Part shown: positions 12,890 to 20,064 of the stretch, one piece after another
How the letters are laid out: each line of letters starts with the position of its first letter
How positions within the stretch are numbered: the first letter of the stretch is position 1
Origin: a virus
Direction: 5' to 3' (one strand)
DNA: 25,250 bases
Virus record (IMG/VR): IMGVR_UViG_3300048033_000482
Span: 1-25,250 of that record
The notes under the pieces: generated by a model
Database searches by the model: none
What the model was told of the DNA's origin: nothing
The model's input: the letters and a program-made list of their open reading frames with translations, nothing else
Program-made: the position numbers and the translations under genes

Positions 12890-13090
12890 ATGAAGTATTA
12901 CATTGCAAAAGTAAAAGTAGTTACAACTGATGACAAGGGTCGTCAAAAGAAAATGATGGAACAATATTGTGTACACGCAGTATCGGTAACCGATGCGGAA
13001 ACAAAAGTACATGAAGAGTTTAAGAACGATGGTTTGGAATTCGAAGTTACATCAGTATTAGAAACTAAAATCATAAAGGTTATTAGCTAG
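12890..13090 (+). CDS. DUF4494-like protein
   Basis: The 66-aa protein begins MKYYIAKVKVVTTDDKGRQK and continues EQYCVHAVSVTDAETKVHEE, then FEVTSVLETKIIKVI. This matches the pattern I know for DUF4494: strand, K-K-x-x-EQY-V-A-S-x-T-x-AE, helix, FEV strand, K-I. The family is small, of unknown function, and I associate it mainly with Bacteroidota and their phages. It therefore also supports the host assignment. It sits in a run of small accessory genes from the 12109 promoter. Confidence 0.65.
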   Translation: MKYYIAKVKVVTTDDKGRQKKMMEQYCVHAVSVTDAETKVHEEFKNDGLEFEVTSVLETKIIKVIS

Positions 13091-13100
13091 AGGTAAATTA

Positions 13101-13334
13101 ATGAATTATGTAACAGGTTCAACTGTAATTGTAAGTGTATTTAAAGTTTTAAAGGTTGGGAAAGTGGTTGAAAAGCTACCAACTAAAAGAGGGTACAAAT
13201 ACACAATTAAATCAGAAGATGGTAAGGTGCATGAAAATGTATATGTTGATGATAAAAAAGCAGAATCATTTATAAATAGTAGTCTTACAACATCGTTTAC
13301 AAAATCGAATGGGAATGGAAAAGAAGAAGTTTAA
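13101..13334 (+). CDS. hypothetical small beta-rich protein, 77 aa
   Basis: The protein begins MNYVTGSTVIVSVFKVLKVG and alternates hydrophobic and basic residues (KLPTKRGYKYTIKSEDGKVH, ENVYVDD). This suggests a small beta barrel such as an SH3- or KOW-like fold. The C-terminal part is Ser/Thr/Asn-rich and overlaps the next gene by about 26 bases. No family is recognised. Confidence 0.55.
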   Translation: MNYVTGSTVIVSVFKVLKVGKVVEKLPTKRGYKYTIKSEDGKVHENVYVDDKKAESFINSSLTTSFTKSNGNGKEEV

Positions 13335-13605
13335 TCGTATAAAGAAGAGAGTACTAAAGAAGTATCCTAAAGCAACCACAAGAATATCTAAAGATGGATT
13401 GTATTATGTATCAACTGGAACAGAAGATTCTGTTGTTAGTGAATATATGATACCACCATCGAAAGATGTATCTAATGCGTGGTTGTTAGTTAGTGAAACT
13501 ATGAAAGTACATCAGAATATAGAAAGAACCAATCCTAACCGAATGGATGCTGCATCTTTTGAGAAAAAATTCAATCGTATTTCAAATAGAAATAAACGTA
13601 AATAG
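13309..13605 (+). CDS. hypothetical basic protein, 98 aa
   Basis: Two start codons lie close together (ATG 13309 and ATG 13315), and the second would give 96 aa. The protein is very basic (MEKKKFNRIKKRVLKKYPKA at the start, FEKKFNRISNRNKRK at the end). Its middle segment GLYYVSTGTEDSVVSEYMIP followed by SNAWLLVSETMKV reads as strands and a helix. The charge could suit nucleic-acid binding, but no motif supports that. It is probably the last gene of the 12109 transcript. Confidence 0.62.
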   Translation: MGMEKKKFNRIKKRVLKKYPKATTRISKDGLYYVSTGTEDSVVSEYMIPPSKDVSNAWLLVSETMKVHQNIERTNPNRMDAASFEKKFNRISNRNKRK

Positions 13606-13667
13606 TTGAGTTCATTAAAGATATTTTCATATTTATTGTAAATAGTTTAATACTCAATTATAATGTT

Positions 13668-13958
13668 ATGAAAAAATACAATGGAAAGCCAAAAAGCTAT
13701 GTTAATCATGGTGGGGCATCAACGGAAAAAGACAGGGAGCGTTTGAGAAAGTTAGGTAAAAATTACAATTCAATAGATTTTGCTATGACTAATCAAATGA
13801 ATGAATCTAACTATTCTGATAAAAGTATCCCAATCGGTACACTCGAAGTTGGAAAGTTTTCAGTTGATTTGACTTGGTCAGAATGTAGCAAGATTATGGA
13901 AACGTTACAAGATGCCCAACTAACACATCGGCAGAAAATCCGATTAGGAATGTTTTAA
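13668..13958 (+). CDS. hypothetical protein, 96 aa
   Basis: The protein starts with a basic, disordered stretch MKKYNGKPKSYVNHGGASTE and then KDRERLRKLGK. It ends with a helix-rich domain (VDLTWSECSKIMETLQDAQL followed by THRQKIRLGMF). The 62-base gap upstream contains AT-rich sequence with CATATTTATTG and a possible weak promoter, but no full -33/-7 match. No family is recognised. Confidence 0.6.
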   Translation: MKKYNGKPKSYVNHGGASTEKDRERLRKLGKNYNSIDFAMTNQMNESNYSDKSIPIGTLEVGKFSVDLTWSECSKIMETLQDAQLTHRQKIRLGMF

Positions 13959-13962
13959 ATGA

Positions 13963-14388
13963 ATGGAAACATCAGAATTCTTTAAACAACTAGGTTTAGG
14001 AGACCCGGACATGGAAGAAGCTCGTGAATGGGTTTCCTATACTAAGTTTGAGAATGCTGTTCCAGATATCCTTACACTATCCGAATTTGTAGATAGTGTT
14101 TTAAAAAAAACAGTTACAGATGATGCAAAACCACACCTTTGGTTTTCTGAGAGGTATATGATAAGTAGATACCTAAACTCTACTAACCCAGCATCTGATG
14201 ATTATATAGAACAATTCGAAAGTAGAATCACAGTTCTAAAATCAAAAATATCATCCGATGATATTACATACAAATACATACATAAATTCTTAGATATTTT
14301 AATTCAAGAAATACATACCAAACGTATGGTCTTTTCTAAAGAAGTTTTAGAATATTTAAATGAATTATATAAGGGAAACATTAAATGA
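13963..14388 (+). CDS. hypothetical helical protein, 141 aa
   Basis: The ATG at 13963 follows the previous stop by four bases. The protein is mostly alpha-helical and acidic at its start (METSEFFKQLGLGDPDMEEA), with a later helix DYIEQFESRITVLKSKI and a C-terminal KEVLEYLNELYKGNIK. No membrane segment or catalytic motif is visible. It is followed closely by an ATATTTATAT element directly before the next start. Confidence 0.6.
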   Translation: METSEFFKQLGLGDPDMEEAREWVSYTKFENAVPDILTLSEFVDSVLKKTVTDDAKPHLWFSERYMISRYLNSTNPASDDYIEQFESRITVLKSKISSDDITYKYIHKFLDILIQEIHTKRMVFSKEVLEYLNELYKGNIK

Positions 14389-14390
14389 TA

Positions 14391-14400
14391 ATATTTATAT
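14391..14400 (+). other. ATATTTATAT element before start codon
   Basis: The ten bases ATATTTATAT abut the ATG at 14401. Similar GATATTTATAT elements precede the starts at 15738 and 22757. The motif contains TATTTATA, the reverse complement of the T4 late promoter TATAAATA, so its direction and role are uncertain. Confidence 0.3.
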
Positions 14401-14592
14401 ATGATGAGTATAGACCAAATCGAAGAACCATTTAAAAGTAAAATAATTAAAATTTTACAAAATGAATCTAATTCTGATAAACTGCTTCAGAGTTTAAAAC
14501 TCTATATGTTAAACGAAGATTATTTCAAAAGACTAAATGTTGATGCTGCTTGGATAGCATATGAGATAGTTAAGAACTATAATAAGAGGTAA
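14401..14592 (+). CDS. hypothetical protein, 63 aa
   Basis: Two ATG codons are adjacent (14401 and 14404), and either may be used. The protein is helical: IEEPFKSKIIKILQNESNSD, then LLQSLKLYMLNEDYFKRLNV and AAWIAYEIVKNYNKR. It has no membrane segment despite its hydrophobic helix faces. It lies 4 bases before the next gene. No family is recognised. Confidence 0.55.
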   Translation: MMSIDQIEEPFKSKIIKILQNESNSDKLLQSLKLYMLNEDYFKRLNVDAAWIAYEIVKNYNKR

Positions 14593-14596
14593 GATA

Positions 14597-14992
14597 ATGT
14601 TTGATGCAGAATACTGGGATGAGAGTGAGTTTAATTTCTTCAATATATTAGAAGATAATGATAAATTACTCTACATATATGATTTAATGGTCGGTGAATT
14701 CGTTCACGAATATAATCGTGGTGATGAATCTATAAACGATATTTTTGAAATAGAGTTCGATGAAGAACCTATGGATAATATACGACAAGACGTTACACTA
14801 ACATTTACCGATGATGGTAAGATAAAGTTTACAGGCTCCGAGTTATCTATACTTTTGAAAGTTGCTAGCGATATGGTAATGAACGGTCTTATATTATCAA
14901 ATCAAAATGTTGAATTTACAAAATTCGAGCCGTGGGATGTAATTTTAACATTTGATTTAATTGGTGAAACCTCACCAATCTCATTAAACTGA
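14597..14992 (+). CDS. hypothetical acidic protein, 131 aa
   Basis: This is an acidic protein with Asp/Glu-rich segments (YWDESEFNFFNILEDNDK). Its C-terminal half is beta-rich: DVTLTFTDDGKIKFTGSELS, then a helix ILLKVASDMVMNGLI and a strand PWDVILTFDLIGETSP. No family is recognised. The stop codon is inside a 9-bp hairpin that may act as a terminator. Confidence 0.6.
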   Translation: MFDAEYWDESEFNFFNILEDNDKLLYIYDLMVGEFVHEYNRGDESINDIFEIEFDEEPMDNIRQDVTLTFTDDGKIKFTGSELSILLKVASDMVMNGLILSNQNVEFTKFEPWDVILTFDLIGETSPISLN

Positions 14993-15006
14993 CAATCTGT
15001 CAGTTT
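14986..15006 (+). terminator. possible weak terminator
   Basis: AAACTGACA (14986-14994) pairs with TGTCAGTTT (14998-15006) around a 3-nt loop, but the stem is AT-rich at its base and the following T-tract is interrupted (TTTATTAT). It overlaps the stop codon of the upstream gene. It may instead be a DNA-binding dyad. Confidence 0.4.
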
Positions 15007-15090
15007 ATTATGACACAATTTCCGATTTATTAGAATGGTACACAAGTTGAAATATACTATGTGTAAGTTTAAACATTAAAGAAGGAGAAT

Positions 15091-15462
15091 ATGATTTTAA
15101 AAACAAACAGTGTATTCGATACACTATTAAATGATTTAATGGAAGATGGTAATCTACATAAGTGGAACAGGCCTCATCCAAATGAGTATTTTAATCGTAA
15201 GATGAAAGTTGAAGATGATGTACTATCAATGGAGTTTGATGTACCAGGGTTATCTAAAAAAGATATCTCAGTTAAGGTAGAAGATAACATTCTATCAATC
15301 ACAGGTGAAAATGATAGTAGAACATTCAATAAGAGTTATAAGATTTCTGATGATTGGGATGTTACTAAAACTTCTGCAGAAACTAAGGATGGGGTATTAA
15401 CAATCAGTATTCCTAAGTTAGAAGAAAAGAAAGCTAAAGTGATTGAGGTAAAAGTTAAGTAA
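15091..15462 (+). CDS. hsp20: Hsp20/alpha-crystallin small heat-shock protein
   Basis: The 123-aa protein contains the alpha-crystallin domain at about residues 37-110: VEDDVLSMEFDVPGL (40-54), KKDISVKVEDNILSITG (56-72) and the signature A...DGVLTISIPK (96-109). A C-terminal VIEVKVK strand may serve as the dimer or oligomer contact. The N-terminal region (about 36 residues) is short. Small heat-shock proteins are frequent in T4-like marine phages and probably stabilise phage proteins during assembly. Unlike most genes here it has a good Shine-Dalgarno sequence, AAGGAGA (15082-15088), with rather short spacing to the ATG. It sits alone between a weak terminator and the 15463 gene. Confidence 0.92.
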   Translation: MILKTNSVFDTLLNDLMEDGNLHKWNRPHPNEYFNRKMKVEDDVLSMEFDVPGLSKKDISVKVEDNILSITGENDSRTFNKSYKISDDWDVTKTSAETKDGVLTISIPKLEEKKAKVIEVKVK

Positions 15463-15651
15463 GTGTTTTGTAAAGAAGTTATAGAAAAAGGGGGGAGACT
15501 CTACATAGTTCTAAAGAAGATTCGAATTGAACATAATCCAATTGTTCAGAATTGGAGAGAACATCTCAGAGCCGATATCGTTTTGAAAAAAGAACCATTC
15601 TATTATTTTTGTGAGGAAATTGTAGATGTTGAACCGCTAGAAGAAACTTAA
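15463..15651 (+). CDS. hypothetical protein, 62 aa, GTG start
   Basis: The frame begins with GTG directly after the hsp20 stop. There is no ATG in the frame, so GTG is the best start. The protein begins with FCKEVIEKGGRLYIVLKKIR and ends with EPFYYFCEEIVDVEPLEET. It looks like a small alpha/beta protein with two cysteines. No family is recognised. Its stop overlaps the first TTAACA box of the promoter at 15648. Its coding potential is moderate. Confidence 0.5.
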   Translation: MFCKEVIEKGGRLYIVLKKIRIEHNPIVQNWREHLRADIVLKKEPFYYFCEEIVDVEPLEET

Positions 15652-15703
15652 CATAAACTTAACATAGGGGAGTTGGAAAACTCCCCTTTTTTTATTATCT
15701 TAG
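15648..15703 (+). promoter_or_regulatory. class A promoter with TTAACA doublet
   Basis: TTAACA at 15648 and 15659, seven bases, GTTG at 15672-15675, 20 bases, TATCTTAG at 15696-15703. This is the same 56-base plan as the five other class A promoters. It should drive the 15738 gene and uvsE. Confidence 0.75.
15667..15693 (+). terminator. intrinsic terminator inside promoter
   Basis: GGGGAGTT (15667-15674) pairs with AACTCCCC (15679-15686) around a GGAA tetraloop, followed by seven T (15687-15693). The -33 GTTG of the promoter straddles the stem-loop junction. It ends the hsp20 transcript. Confidence 0.88.
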
Positions 15704-15722
15704 TAGTGTAATTAAGAGATAG

Positions 15723-15733
15723 GATATTTATAT
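15723..15733 (+). other. GATATTTATAT element
   Basis: This 11-base element lies 4 bases before the ATG at 15738 and is identical to 22732-22742. It may be a second, late promoter or a translation-related leader motif. The evidence is the repeat itself and its position. Confidence 0.35.
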
Positions 15734-15737
15734 CATT

Positions 15738-15881
15738 ATGAGTAACACTAAAAGCAATAACGATAAACTACAAAAGACTGAGTTTTCCATACAGGAAATA
15801 TGGCAGGCTATGCGTGGTAACGTCTATAAGAATAAAAAAAAGTATAATCGTAAAAATAAACACAAAAACAAAGAACAATAG
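15738..15881 (+). CDS. small very basic protein, 47 aa
   Basis: ATG 15738 to TAG 15879-15881 encodes a protein starting MSNTKSNNDKLQKTEFSIQE and continuing IWQAMRGNVYKNKKKYNRKN, ending KHKNKEQ. The C-terminal half is dominated by Lys and Asn, so nucleic-acid binding is possible. The gene fills the space between the promoter and uvsE and is preceded by a GATATTTATAT element. No family is recognised. The size and composition leave some doubt. Confidence 0.5.
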   Translation: MSNTKSNNDKLQKTEFSIQEIWQAMRGNVYKNKKKYNRKNKHKNKEQ

Positions 15882-15883
15882 TT

Positions 15884-16786
15884 ATGGGAAATTTAGGATA
15901 TGCGTGTATTAATATGACGCTAGGTAAGAAAGGTATTACTACTAATCGTAGTATGATTAAACGTACCTTTAATGAAAAAGGTATTCCGTATGCATCTGAA
16001 CTCAGTATTCAGAACTGCAGGGATTTAATTGAGATTATCAAATGGAATGAACAGAATGATGTTAAGTTCTTTAGAATGAGTTCTAATTTATTTCCGTGGT
16101 CATCTGAATATCCATTATCTGAGTTACCACATTATAATCGTATCAAAAACTTATTGGCAGGCGCAGGTCATCTTGTTAACAAATACGAACATCGTATTAC
16201 ATCACATCCTGGCCCATTCAATGTATTGGTATCACCTAAAGAAAATGTTGTACAAAATACTATTACTGATTTATCAATACATGGTGAGGTATTTGATTTA
16301 ATGGGATTATCTCGTACTCCATACAACAAACTCAATATTCATTGTAATGGTGTGTATGGTGATAAGATTGCTGCTATGGATAGGTTCTGTAAGAACTTTG
16401 AGAGGTTGCCTGAATCAGTTCAGACTCGTTTGACTGTGGAGAACGATGATAAAGCAAGTATGTACTCTGTAAAAGATTTAATGTATATACATGAACGTAT
16501 TGGTATCCCTATTGTGTTCGATTATCACCACCACAAATTCAATACAGGCGGTCTTACCGAAGAAGAAGCTCTAAAACTTGCGGCTAGTACTTGGGGTGAT
16601 ATCAAACCTGTTGTACATTACTCTGAGAGTAAATCATTACATGAGGGTAACGAATCAATTAAACCACAAGCACATTCAGATTATATATCTAATTACATAG
16701 ATACATACGGGCTTGATGTTGATATAATGATAGAAGCAAAAGCTAAGGAATTAACTCTTTTAGAATACAGAGGCGTTAACGCATAA
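15884..16786 (+). CDS. uvsE: UV damage endonuclease UvsE/UVDE
   Basis: UVDE nicks DNA 5' to UV photoproducts and other lesions and starts alternative excision repair. The 300-aa protein has the TIM-barrel family motifs in order: GYACINMTLG (5-14), TTNRS (19-23), FFRMSSNLFPW (62-72), SHPGPFNVL (107-115), IHCNGVYGDK (152-161), VENDD (185-189), FDYHHHKFN (212-220), VHYSES (244-249), HSDYI (264-268) and MIEAKAKE (282-289). The metal-binding Glu, Asp and His positions all look present. The length matches bacterial UvsE. It would protect phage DNA in sunlit surface water, which fits an environmental host. Confidence 0.94.
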   Translation: MGNLGYACINMTLGKKGITTNRSMIKRTFNEKGIPYASELSIQNCRDLIEIIKWNEQNDVKFFRMSSNLFPWSSEYPLSELPHYNRIKNLLAGAGHLVNKYEHRITSHPGPFNVLVSPKENVVQNTITDLSIHGEVFDLMGLSRTPYNKLNIHCNGVYGDKIAAMDRFCKNFERLPESVQTRLTVENDDKASMYSVKDLMYIHERIGIPIVFDYHHHKFNTGGLTEEEALKLAASTWGDIKPVVHYSESKSLHEGNESIKPQAHSDYISNYIDTYGLDVDIMIEAKAKELTLLEYRGVNA

Positions 16787-16847
16787 TATCCCGTTTAGCT
16801 TGTTTTATTATTTAATTATTTTCTTTTTAATATTTATTACTAAGATT

Positions 16848-16876
16848 ATAGGGTTGTTTACAACTCTATTCTTCTT
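16848..16876 (+). terminator. probable terminator after uvsE
   Basis: ATAGGGTTG (16848-16856) pairs with CAACTCTAT (16861-16869, one G-U) around TTTA, followed by a pyrimidine-rich TCTTCTT. The tail is not a pure T-run, so efficiency is uncertain. A perfect 12-base palindrome TTCTTATAAGAA follows at 16872-16883. Confidence 0.5.
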
Positions 16877-16892
16877 ATAAGAAAGAATTTTA

Positions 16893-16900
16893 TATAAATA
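16893..16900 (+). promoter_or_regulatory. T4-type late promoter TATAAATA
   Basis: A perfect TATAAATA lies 15 bases before the ATG at 16916, a position suited to a -10 element with a short leader. T4 late promoters have this -10 alone, recognised through gp55, and a gp55-like gene is present at 20042. Confidence 0.55.
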
Positions 16901-16915
16901 CAGTCCAGGAATTTA

Positions 16916-17974
16916 ATGAAACTAAAAATAAGTAAAATTGTTGATAACTTTTTCTCAAGAAGAGTTTGGTTCATCATATTGATGAGTTTAAGTACCTTTG
17001 CGTTAGCAGGTTCTGCTGCATACTACTCTGTATTTGGACTGAGTTCTTTATTCGCTGGTGCTAAATTTGAAGTTATCATAATGGCATCTGCATTAGAGTT
17101 TTCTAAATTGATAGTAGCATCGTATCTACACAATAATTGGAAATCAGCAGGTTGGATGAAGTGGTATTTAACTATCGCACTGACCGCTCTTATGATAATT
17201 ACATCAGCAGGTATCTATGGATTCCTAACCTCAGCATATCAAAAAACTGCTGACCAATTAGGAGTATTGGATAAGCAAGTTGAAGTTGTTGAATTAAAGA
17301 AAAATAGATTTGAAGAATCTCTAGAAGGGTATAAGTTAGAAAGAAACCAACTTAATGGTTCTATTACAGAACTTACTAAGGGGTTATCTAATAACACTAT
17401 ACAATACAAAGATAGAGAGACTGGTGAGATTATAACAACTACATCATCATCAACGCGTAAGGTTCTTACAGAGCAATTAAACGATATGAAAACACAACGT
17501 AATAGTGTATCAATAAAAATGGAAGCATTGACAGATTCAATTACTTCTTTAGATTTAAAGGTTTTAGATTTACAAACAAACAATGAGGTTGCCGCAGAAG
17601 TTGGCCCATTAAGATATATGGCAGAGATTACTGGAAAACCAATGGCAGTAATTGTAAATTGGTTTACACTACTAATTGTATTTGTATTTGACCCTCTTGC
17701 AATCTCAATGGTAATTGCTTTAAATAAACTTATGAATCAAAAAAAAGATGATGAAGAAGAAGATTACTACACCATACGAAATAGAATGGTAAAAGAACAT
17801 ACCATAAAAAACCAACATAAGGATAAGGTGGTTATCATTAATGACGATACTTCTGATAAATTAAATACACCACCTCAAGAACCGATAGATACCGATGATT
17901 CAGTAAACATATATGGTGAGCCAGCTAAAAAGCGTTATAATGATTCTGTGGTATCTAATCAAAACTCAAAATAA
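16916..17974 (+). CDS. membrane protein with periplasmic or cytoplasmic coiled coil
   Basis: The 352-aa protein has hydrophobic segments at about residues 17-42, 52-70, 82-104 and 243-270. Between the third and fourth is a long coiled coil (about 110-225) with heptad-like leucines. The C-terminal 80 residues are hydrophilic and acidic, containing Pro/Asp stretches (PPQEPIDTDD). Similar multi-helix plus coiled-coil proteins occur in marine T4-like phages without a known role. A holin role is unlikely at this size; membrane remodelling or scaffold attachment is possible. It has its own late-type promoter and no overlap with neighbours. Confidence 0.75.
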   Translation: MKLKISKIVDNFFSRRVWFIILMSLSTFALAGSAAYYSVFGLSSLFAGAKFEVIIMASALEFSKLIVASYLHNNWKSAGWMKWYLTIALTALMIITSAGIYGFLTSAYQKTADQLGVLDKQVEVVELKKNRFEESLEGYKLERNQLNGSITELTKGLSNNTIQYKDRETGEIITTTSSSTRKVLTEQLNDMKTQRNSVSIKMEALTDSITSLDLKVLDLQTNNEVAAEVGPLRYMAEITGKPMAVIVNWFTLLIVFVFDPLAISMVIALNKLMNQKKDDEEEDYYTIRNRMVKEHTIKNQHKDKVVIINDDTSDKLNTPPQEPIDTDDSVNIYGEPAKKRYNDSVVSNQNSK

Positions 17975-17975
17975 A

Positions 17976-18007
17976 TTTGGATAATTCAAATTTTATTTGT
18001 ATATTTG
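17976..18007 (+). promoter_or_regulatory. class B promoter
   Basis: TTTG (17976-17979, within TTTGGATAAT), 20 bases, TATATTTG (18000-18007). It is a strong -33/-7 match directly after the upstream stop, giving a leader of about 30 nt before clpP. Confidence 0.8.
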
Positions 18008-18042
18008 TATTAACAAACTTTAAAAAGACTTTATAAAAAATT

Positions 18043-18684
18043 ATGAGTGATTTGTATAATGATGGTAGAACCACAACAACTGGTGGTAATATTGAAGCGA
18101 GGTATGAAACTACTCCATCTGAGAGAGAGAAATGGTTTCAGGAGTTTAGAGAATTCGATTATGGGTTAGATATCAGAGATAATGTTATCTTAGTTCAAGA
18201 CGAAATCATTCAAGGTTTAACATTTGATGTTATATCAAAAGTAAGATTACTTAGAAAAATAAACTCAGATTTAAAATCAATAACAATCCTTCTTAACTCA
18301 CCAGGTGGTGATGTTGTGGAAACTTTAGGATTGATAGATTATATTCGTTCATTAGATACTAATGAGGGTATTAAAACAAATATTGTATGTAGAGGTTCAG
18401 CGATGAGTGCGGCCGCATTACTACTCTCAGCTGGGACAGGTGTTAGAGCAGCATCTAAACATTCTAAGATTATGGTTCACCAACTATCATCATTTGCTGC
18501 TGGTAAACTTTCAGATTTAAAATCAAATGCAAAGTTTGCAGAACAATTGGAAGATGATTGTAACACAATTATGGCTGAGTGTACAAAGAAAGATAAAAAG
18601 TGGTGGGAAGAAAATCAACAAAACGATTACTTCTTATCAGCAAACGATGCATTAGAATTAGGTATAATAGATAAAATAATATAA
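18043..18684 (+). CDS. clpP: ClpP-like serine protease
   Basis: The 213-aa protein has a ClpP/crotonase-type fold with an intact catalytic triad by alignment to ClpP. Ser122 is in GSAMSAAALL, His146 in MVHQLS and Asp195 in NDYFLSA. The oxyanion segment NSPGGD (85-90) is also present. The N-terminal 45 residues are longer than in host ClpP propeptides and acidic. In T4 the prohead protease is gp21, which is unrelated in sequence; here a ClpP-like enzyme next to a GroES could act in head maturation or protein quality control. No AAA+ Clp partner is seen nearby, unless the CobS-like ATPase serves. It is the first gene of the 17976 transcript. Confidence 0.92.
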   Translation: MSDLYNDGRTTTTGGNIEARYETTPSEREKWFQEFREFDYGLDIRDNVILVQDEIIQGLTFDVISKVRLLRKINSDLKSITILLNSPGGDVVETLGLIDYIRSLDTNEGIKTNIVCRGSAMSAAALLLSAGTGVRAASKHSKIMVHQLSSFAAGKLSDLKSNAKFAEQLEDDCNTIMAECTKKDKKWWEENQQNDYFLSANDALELGIIDKII

Positions 18685-18687
18685 GAT

Positions 18688-18984
18688 ATGGAATACAGTT
18701 ACAGACCCTTAGGGGATAGAGTTGTCGTAAAAATCGTAAAACGACATGATGAAAAAACAGCAGGTGGTTTATACAAACCATCAGGTTCAGAAACTACAAT
18801 GATGGGTGAAGTCATAGCAGTTGGTAGTGGATTATTTACTCATTCGGGTGAGGTTATCCCTATGAGTACAAAGGTGGGTGATATAGTTCTATTAGATGGG
18901 ACTGGTTCTAAACACCGAAATGGTAAAGAAACATATCACATTTATAGAGAAAGTGAATTTCTATCCATATTAGATGAAAAATAA
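18688..18984 (+). CDS. groES: GroES-like co-chaperonin (gp31 functional analogue)
   Basis: The 98-aa protein matches Cpn10: RPLGDRVVVK (6-15), the mobile loop ending TAGGLYKP (24-31), GEVIAVGSG (40-48), KVGDIVLLDG (62-71) and YRESEFLSIL (86-95). Its length equals GroES. It would cap the host GroEL ring. In T4, the structurally related gp31 replaces GroES to fold the major capsid protein, so a capsid-folding role is likely. This protein is closer to true GroES than to gp31. It lies 3 bases after clpP, so a protease/chaperone pair is made together. Confidence 0.94.
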   Translation: MEYSYRPLGDRVVVKIVKRHDEKTAGGLYKPSGSETTMMGEVIAVGSGLFTHSGEVIPMSTKVGDIVLLDGTGSKHRNGKETYHIYRESEFLSILDEK

Positions 18985-18997
18985 AAAATAAAAAGTT

Positions 18998-19768
18998 ATG
19001 ATACACATTTTAGACGAGACTCAGATTGCTGAGAACTATGAAAAGTTCAGAAAGCTAATCAACCAAACATTTACAGGCGAAAGATTAGAATCCCTTAATA
19101 AGATGTACGACCATCTTGAAGATAGAATCGTTCTTACACCTGCATCATCAACTGAACATTTTCACAATGCATTTGCTGGTGGTTATATAGACCACGTTTT
19201 AAGAGTTACGAGAAATGCTATAAAGGTATTCGATTTACATACTGAGTTGGGATTGGGTGATGGTGGATATGATAGAGAGACTGTAATATTTACAGCACTA
19301 CATCACGACTTAGGTAAAGTTGGTAACGCTGATGAAAGTTGGTATATTCCAAACGATTCACAATGGCATGTTGAGAATCAAGGTAAGATTTATAAAACCA
19401 ACCCATCAATGCATTGGATGAATCTAAACGATAGAACATTTTGGATGTTAAATAATTTCGGAATAAAAATATCAGAAGTTGAATACTTGGGTATTAAACT
19501 TACAGATGGTCTTTATGATGATTCCAATAAAGAGTATTATATCGCATACAATAAAGATAATGCACTAAAGACTGGGTTACCATTTGTAATGCACCAAGCT
19601 GATATAATGGCCGCTAGATTTGAAAATGAAAGATGGTTAAAATTAAAGCAAGGTGAATCTCCAAAAAATGTAGGTGGTAGACCAACAAAGAAAACAAAAT
19701 TAGAAAACGTAACAATGCCGGAGAAGATTGATTTTAAATCTATCTTTGGTGAAGTAGAGGAAGCATAA
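18998..19768 (+). CDS. HD-domain phosphohydrolase-like protein
   Basis: The 256-aa protein has an HD-superfamily metal site: His66 in YIDHVLRV, His103-Asp104 in ALHHDLGK, and Asp202 in HQADIMAA. The C-terminal 45 residues are basic and then acidic (NVGGRPTKKTKLENVTMPEK). The HD family hydrolyses phosphate esters of nucleotides and nucleic acids; the substrate here is unknown. Similar HD proteins occur near the baseplate genes of T4-like marine phages. It follows groES by 13 bases and leads a block ending in the late sigma factor. Confidence 0.85.
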   Translation: MIHILDETQIAENYEKFRKLINQTFTGERLESLNKMYDHLEDRIVLTPASSTEHFHNAFAGGYIDHVLRVTRNAIKVFDLHTELGLGDGGYDRETVIFTALHHDLGKVGNADESWYIPNDSQWHVENQGKIYKTNPSMHWMNLNDRTFWMLNNFGIKISEVEYLGIKLTDGLYDDSNKEYYIAYNKDNALKTGLPFVMHQADIMAARFENERWLKLKQGESPKNVGGRPTKKTKLENVTMPEKIDFKSIFGEVEEA

Positions 19769-19770
19769 TT

Positions 19771-20064
19771 ATGGAATTATTATTCATAGTAATATTATCA
19801 GTTTCAACCTTACTATTAGGATACACAACATACAATCTCCTTCGTAAAAACGAAGCATTGGAAGATGAAGTGGAATTCTCAGAAACCTATATAGAAAATA
19901 CATATAACTCTATGAAGAGAGCGTATGCTAGATTAAGGAAGGTGGATAGGTTAGGTTCGTTTGAAGCTGATGATGAAAGTGGGTATATCTTTAATGAGAT
20001 TAAAAACACAATAGAACAATTAAACGAAACATATAACTTAGATGCCGAGGAAGAGAAAGAATAA
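19771..20064 (+). CDS. small membrane-anchored coiled-coil protein
   Basis: The 97-aa protein starts with a single hydrophobic helix (MELLFIVILSVSTLLLGYTT). A charged helical region follows (LLRKNEALEDEVEFSETYIE, IFNEIKNTIEQLNETYNL) that is probably a coiled coil, with a Glu-rich tail. A single-span, spanin-like or signal-anchor topology is possible, but no Cys lipobox is present. It overlaps the gp55-like gene by 23 bases. No family is recognised. Confidence 0.65.
   Translation: MELLFIVILSVSTLLLGYTTYNLLRKNEALEDEVEFSETYIENTYNSMKRAYARLRKVDRLGSFEADDESGYIFNEIKNTIEQLNETYNLDAEEEKE

Noticed and set aside
13605-13640. Possible promoter GTTG...CATATTTA before the gene at 13668
   Set aside because: The spacing is 19 rather than 20 bases and the -7 element has a mismatch, so it was not listed as a promoter.
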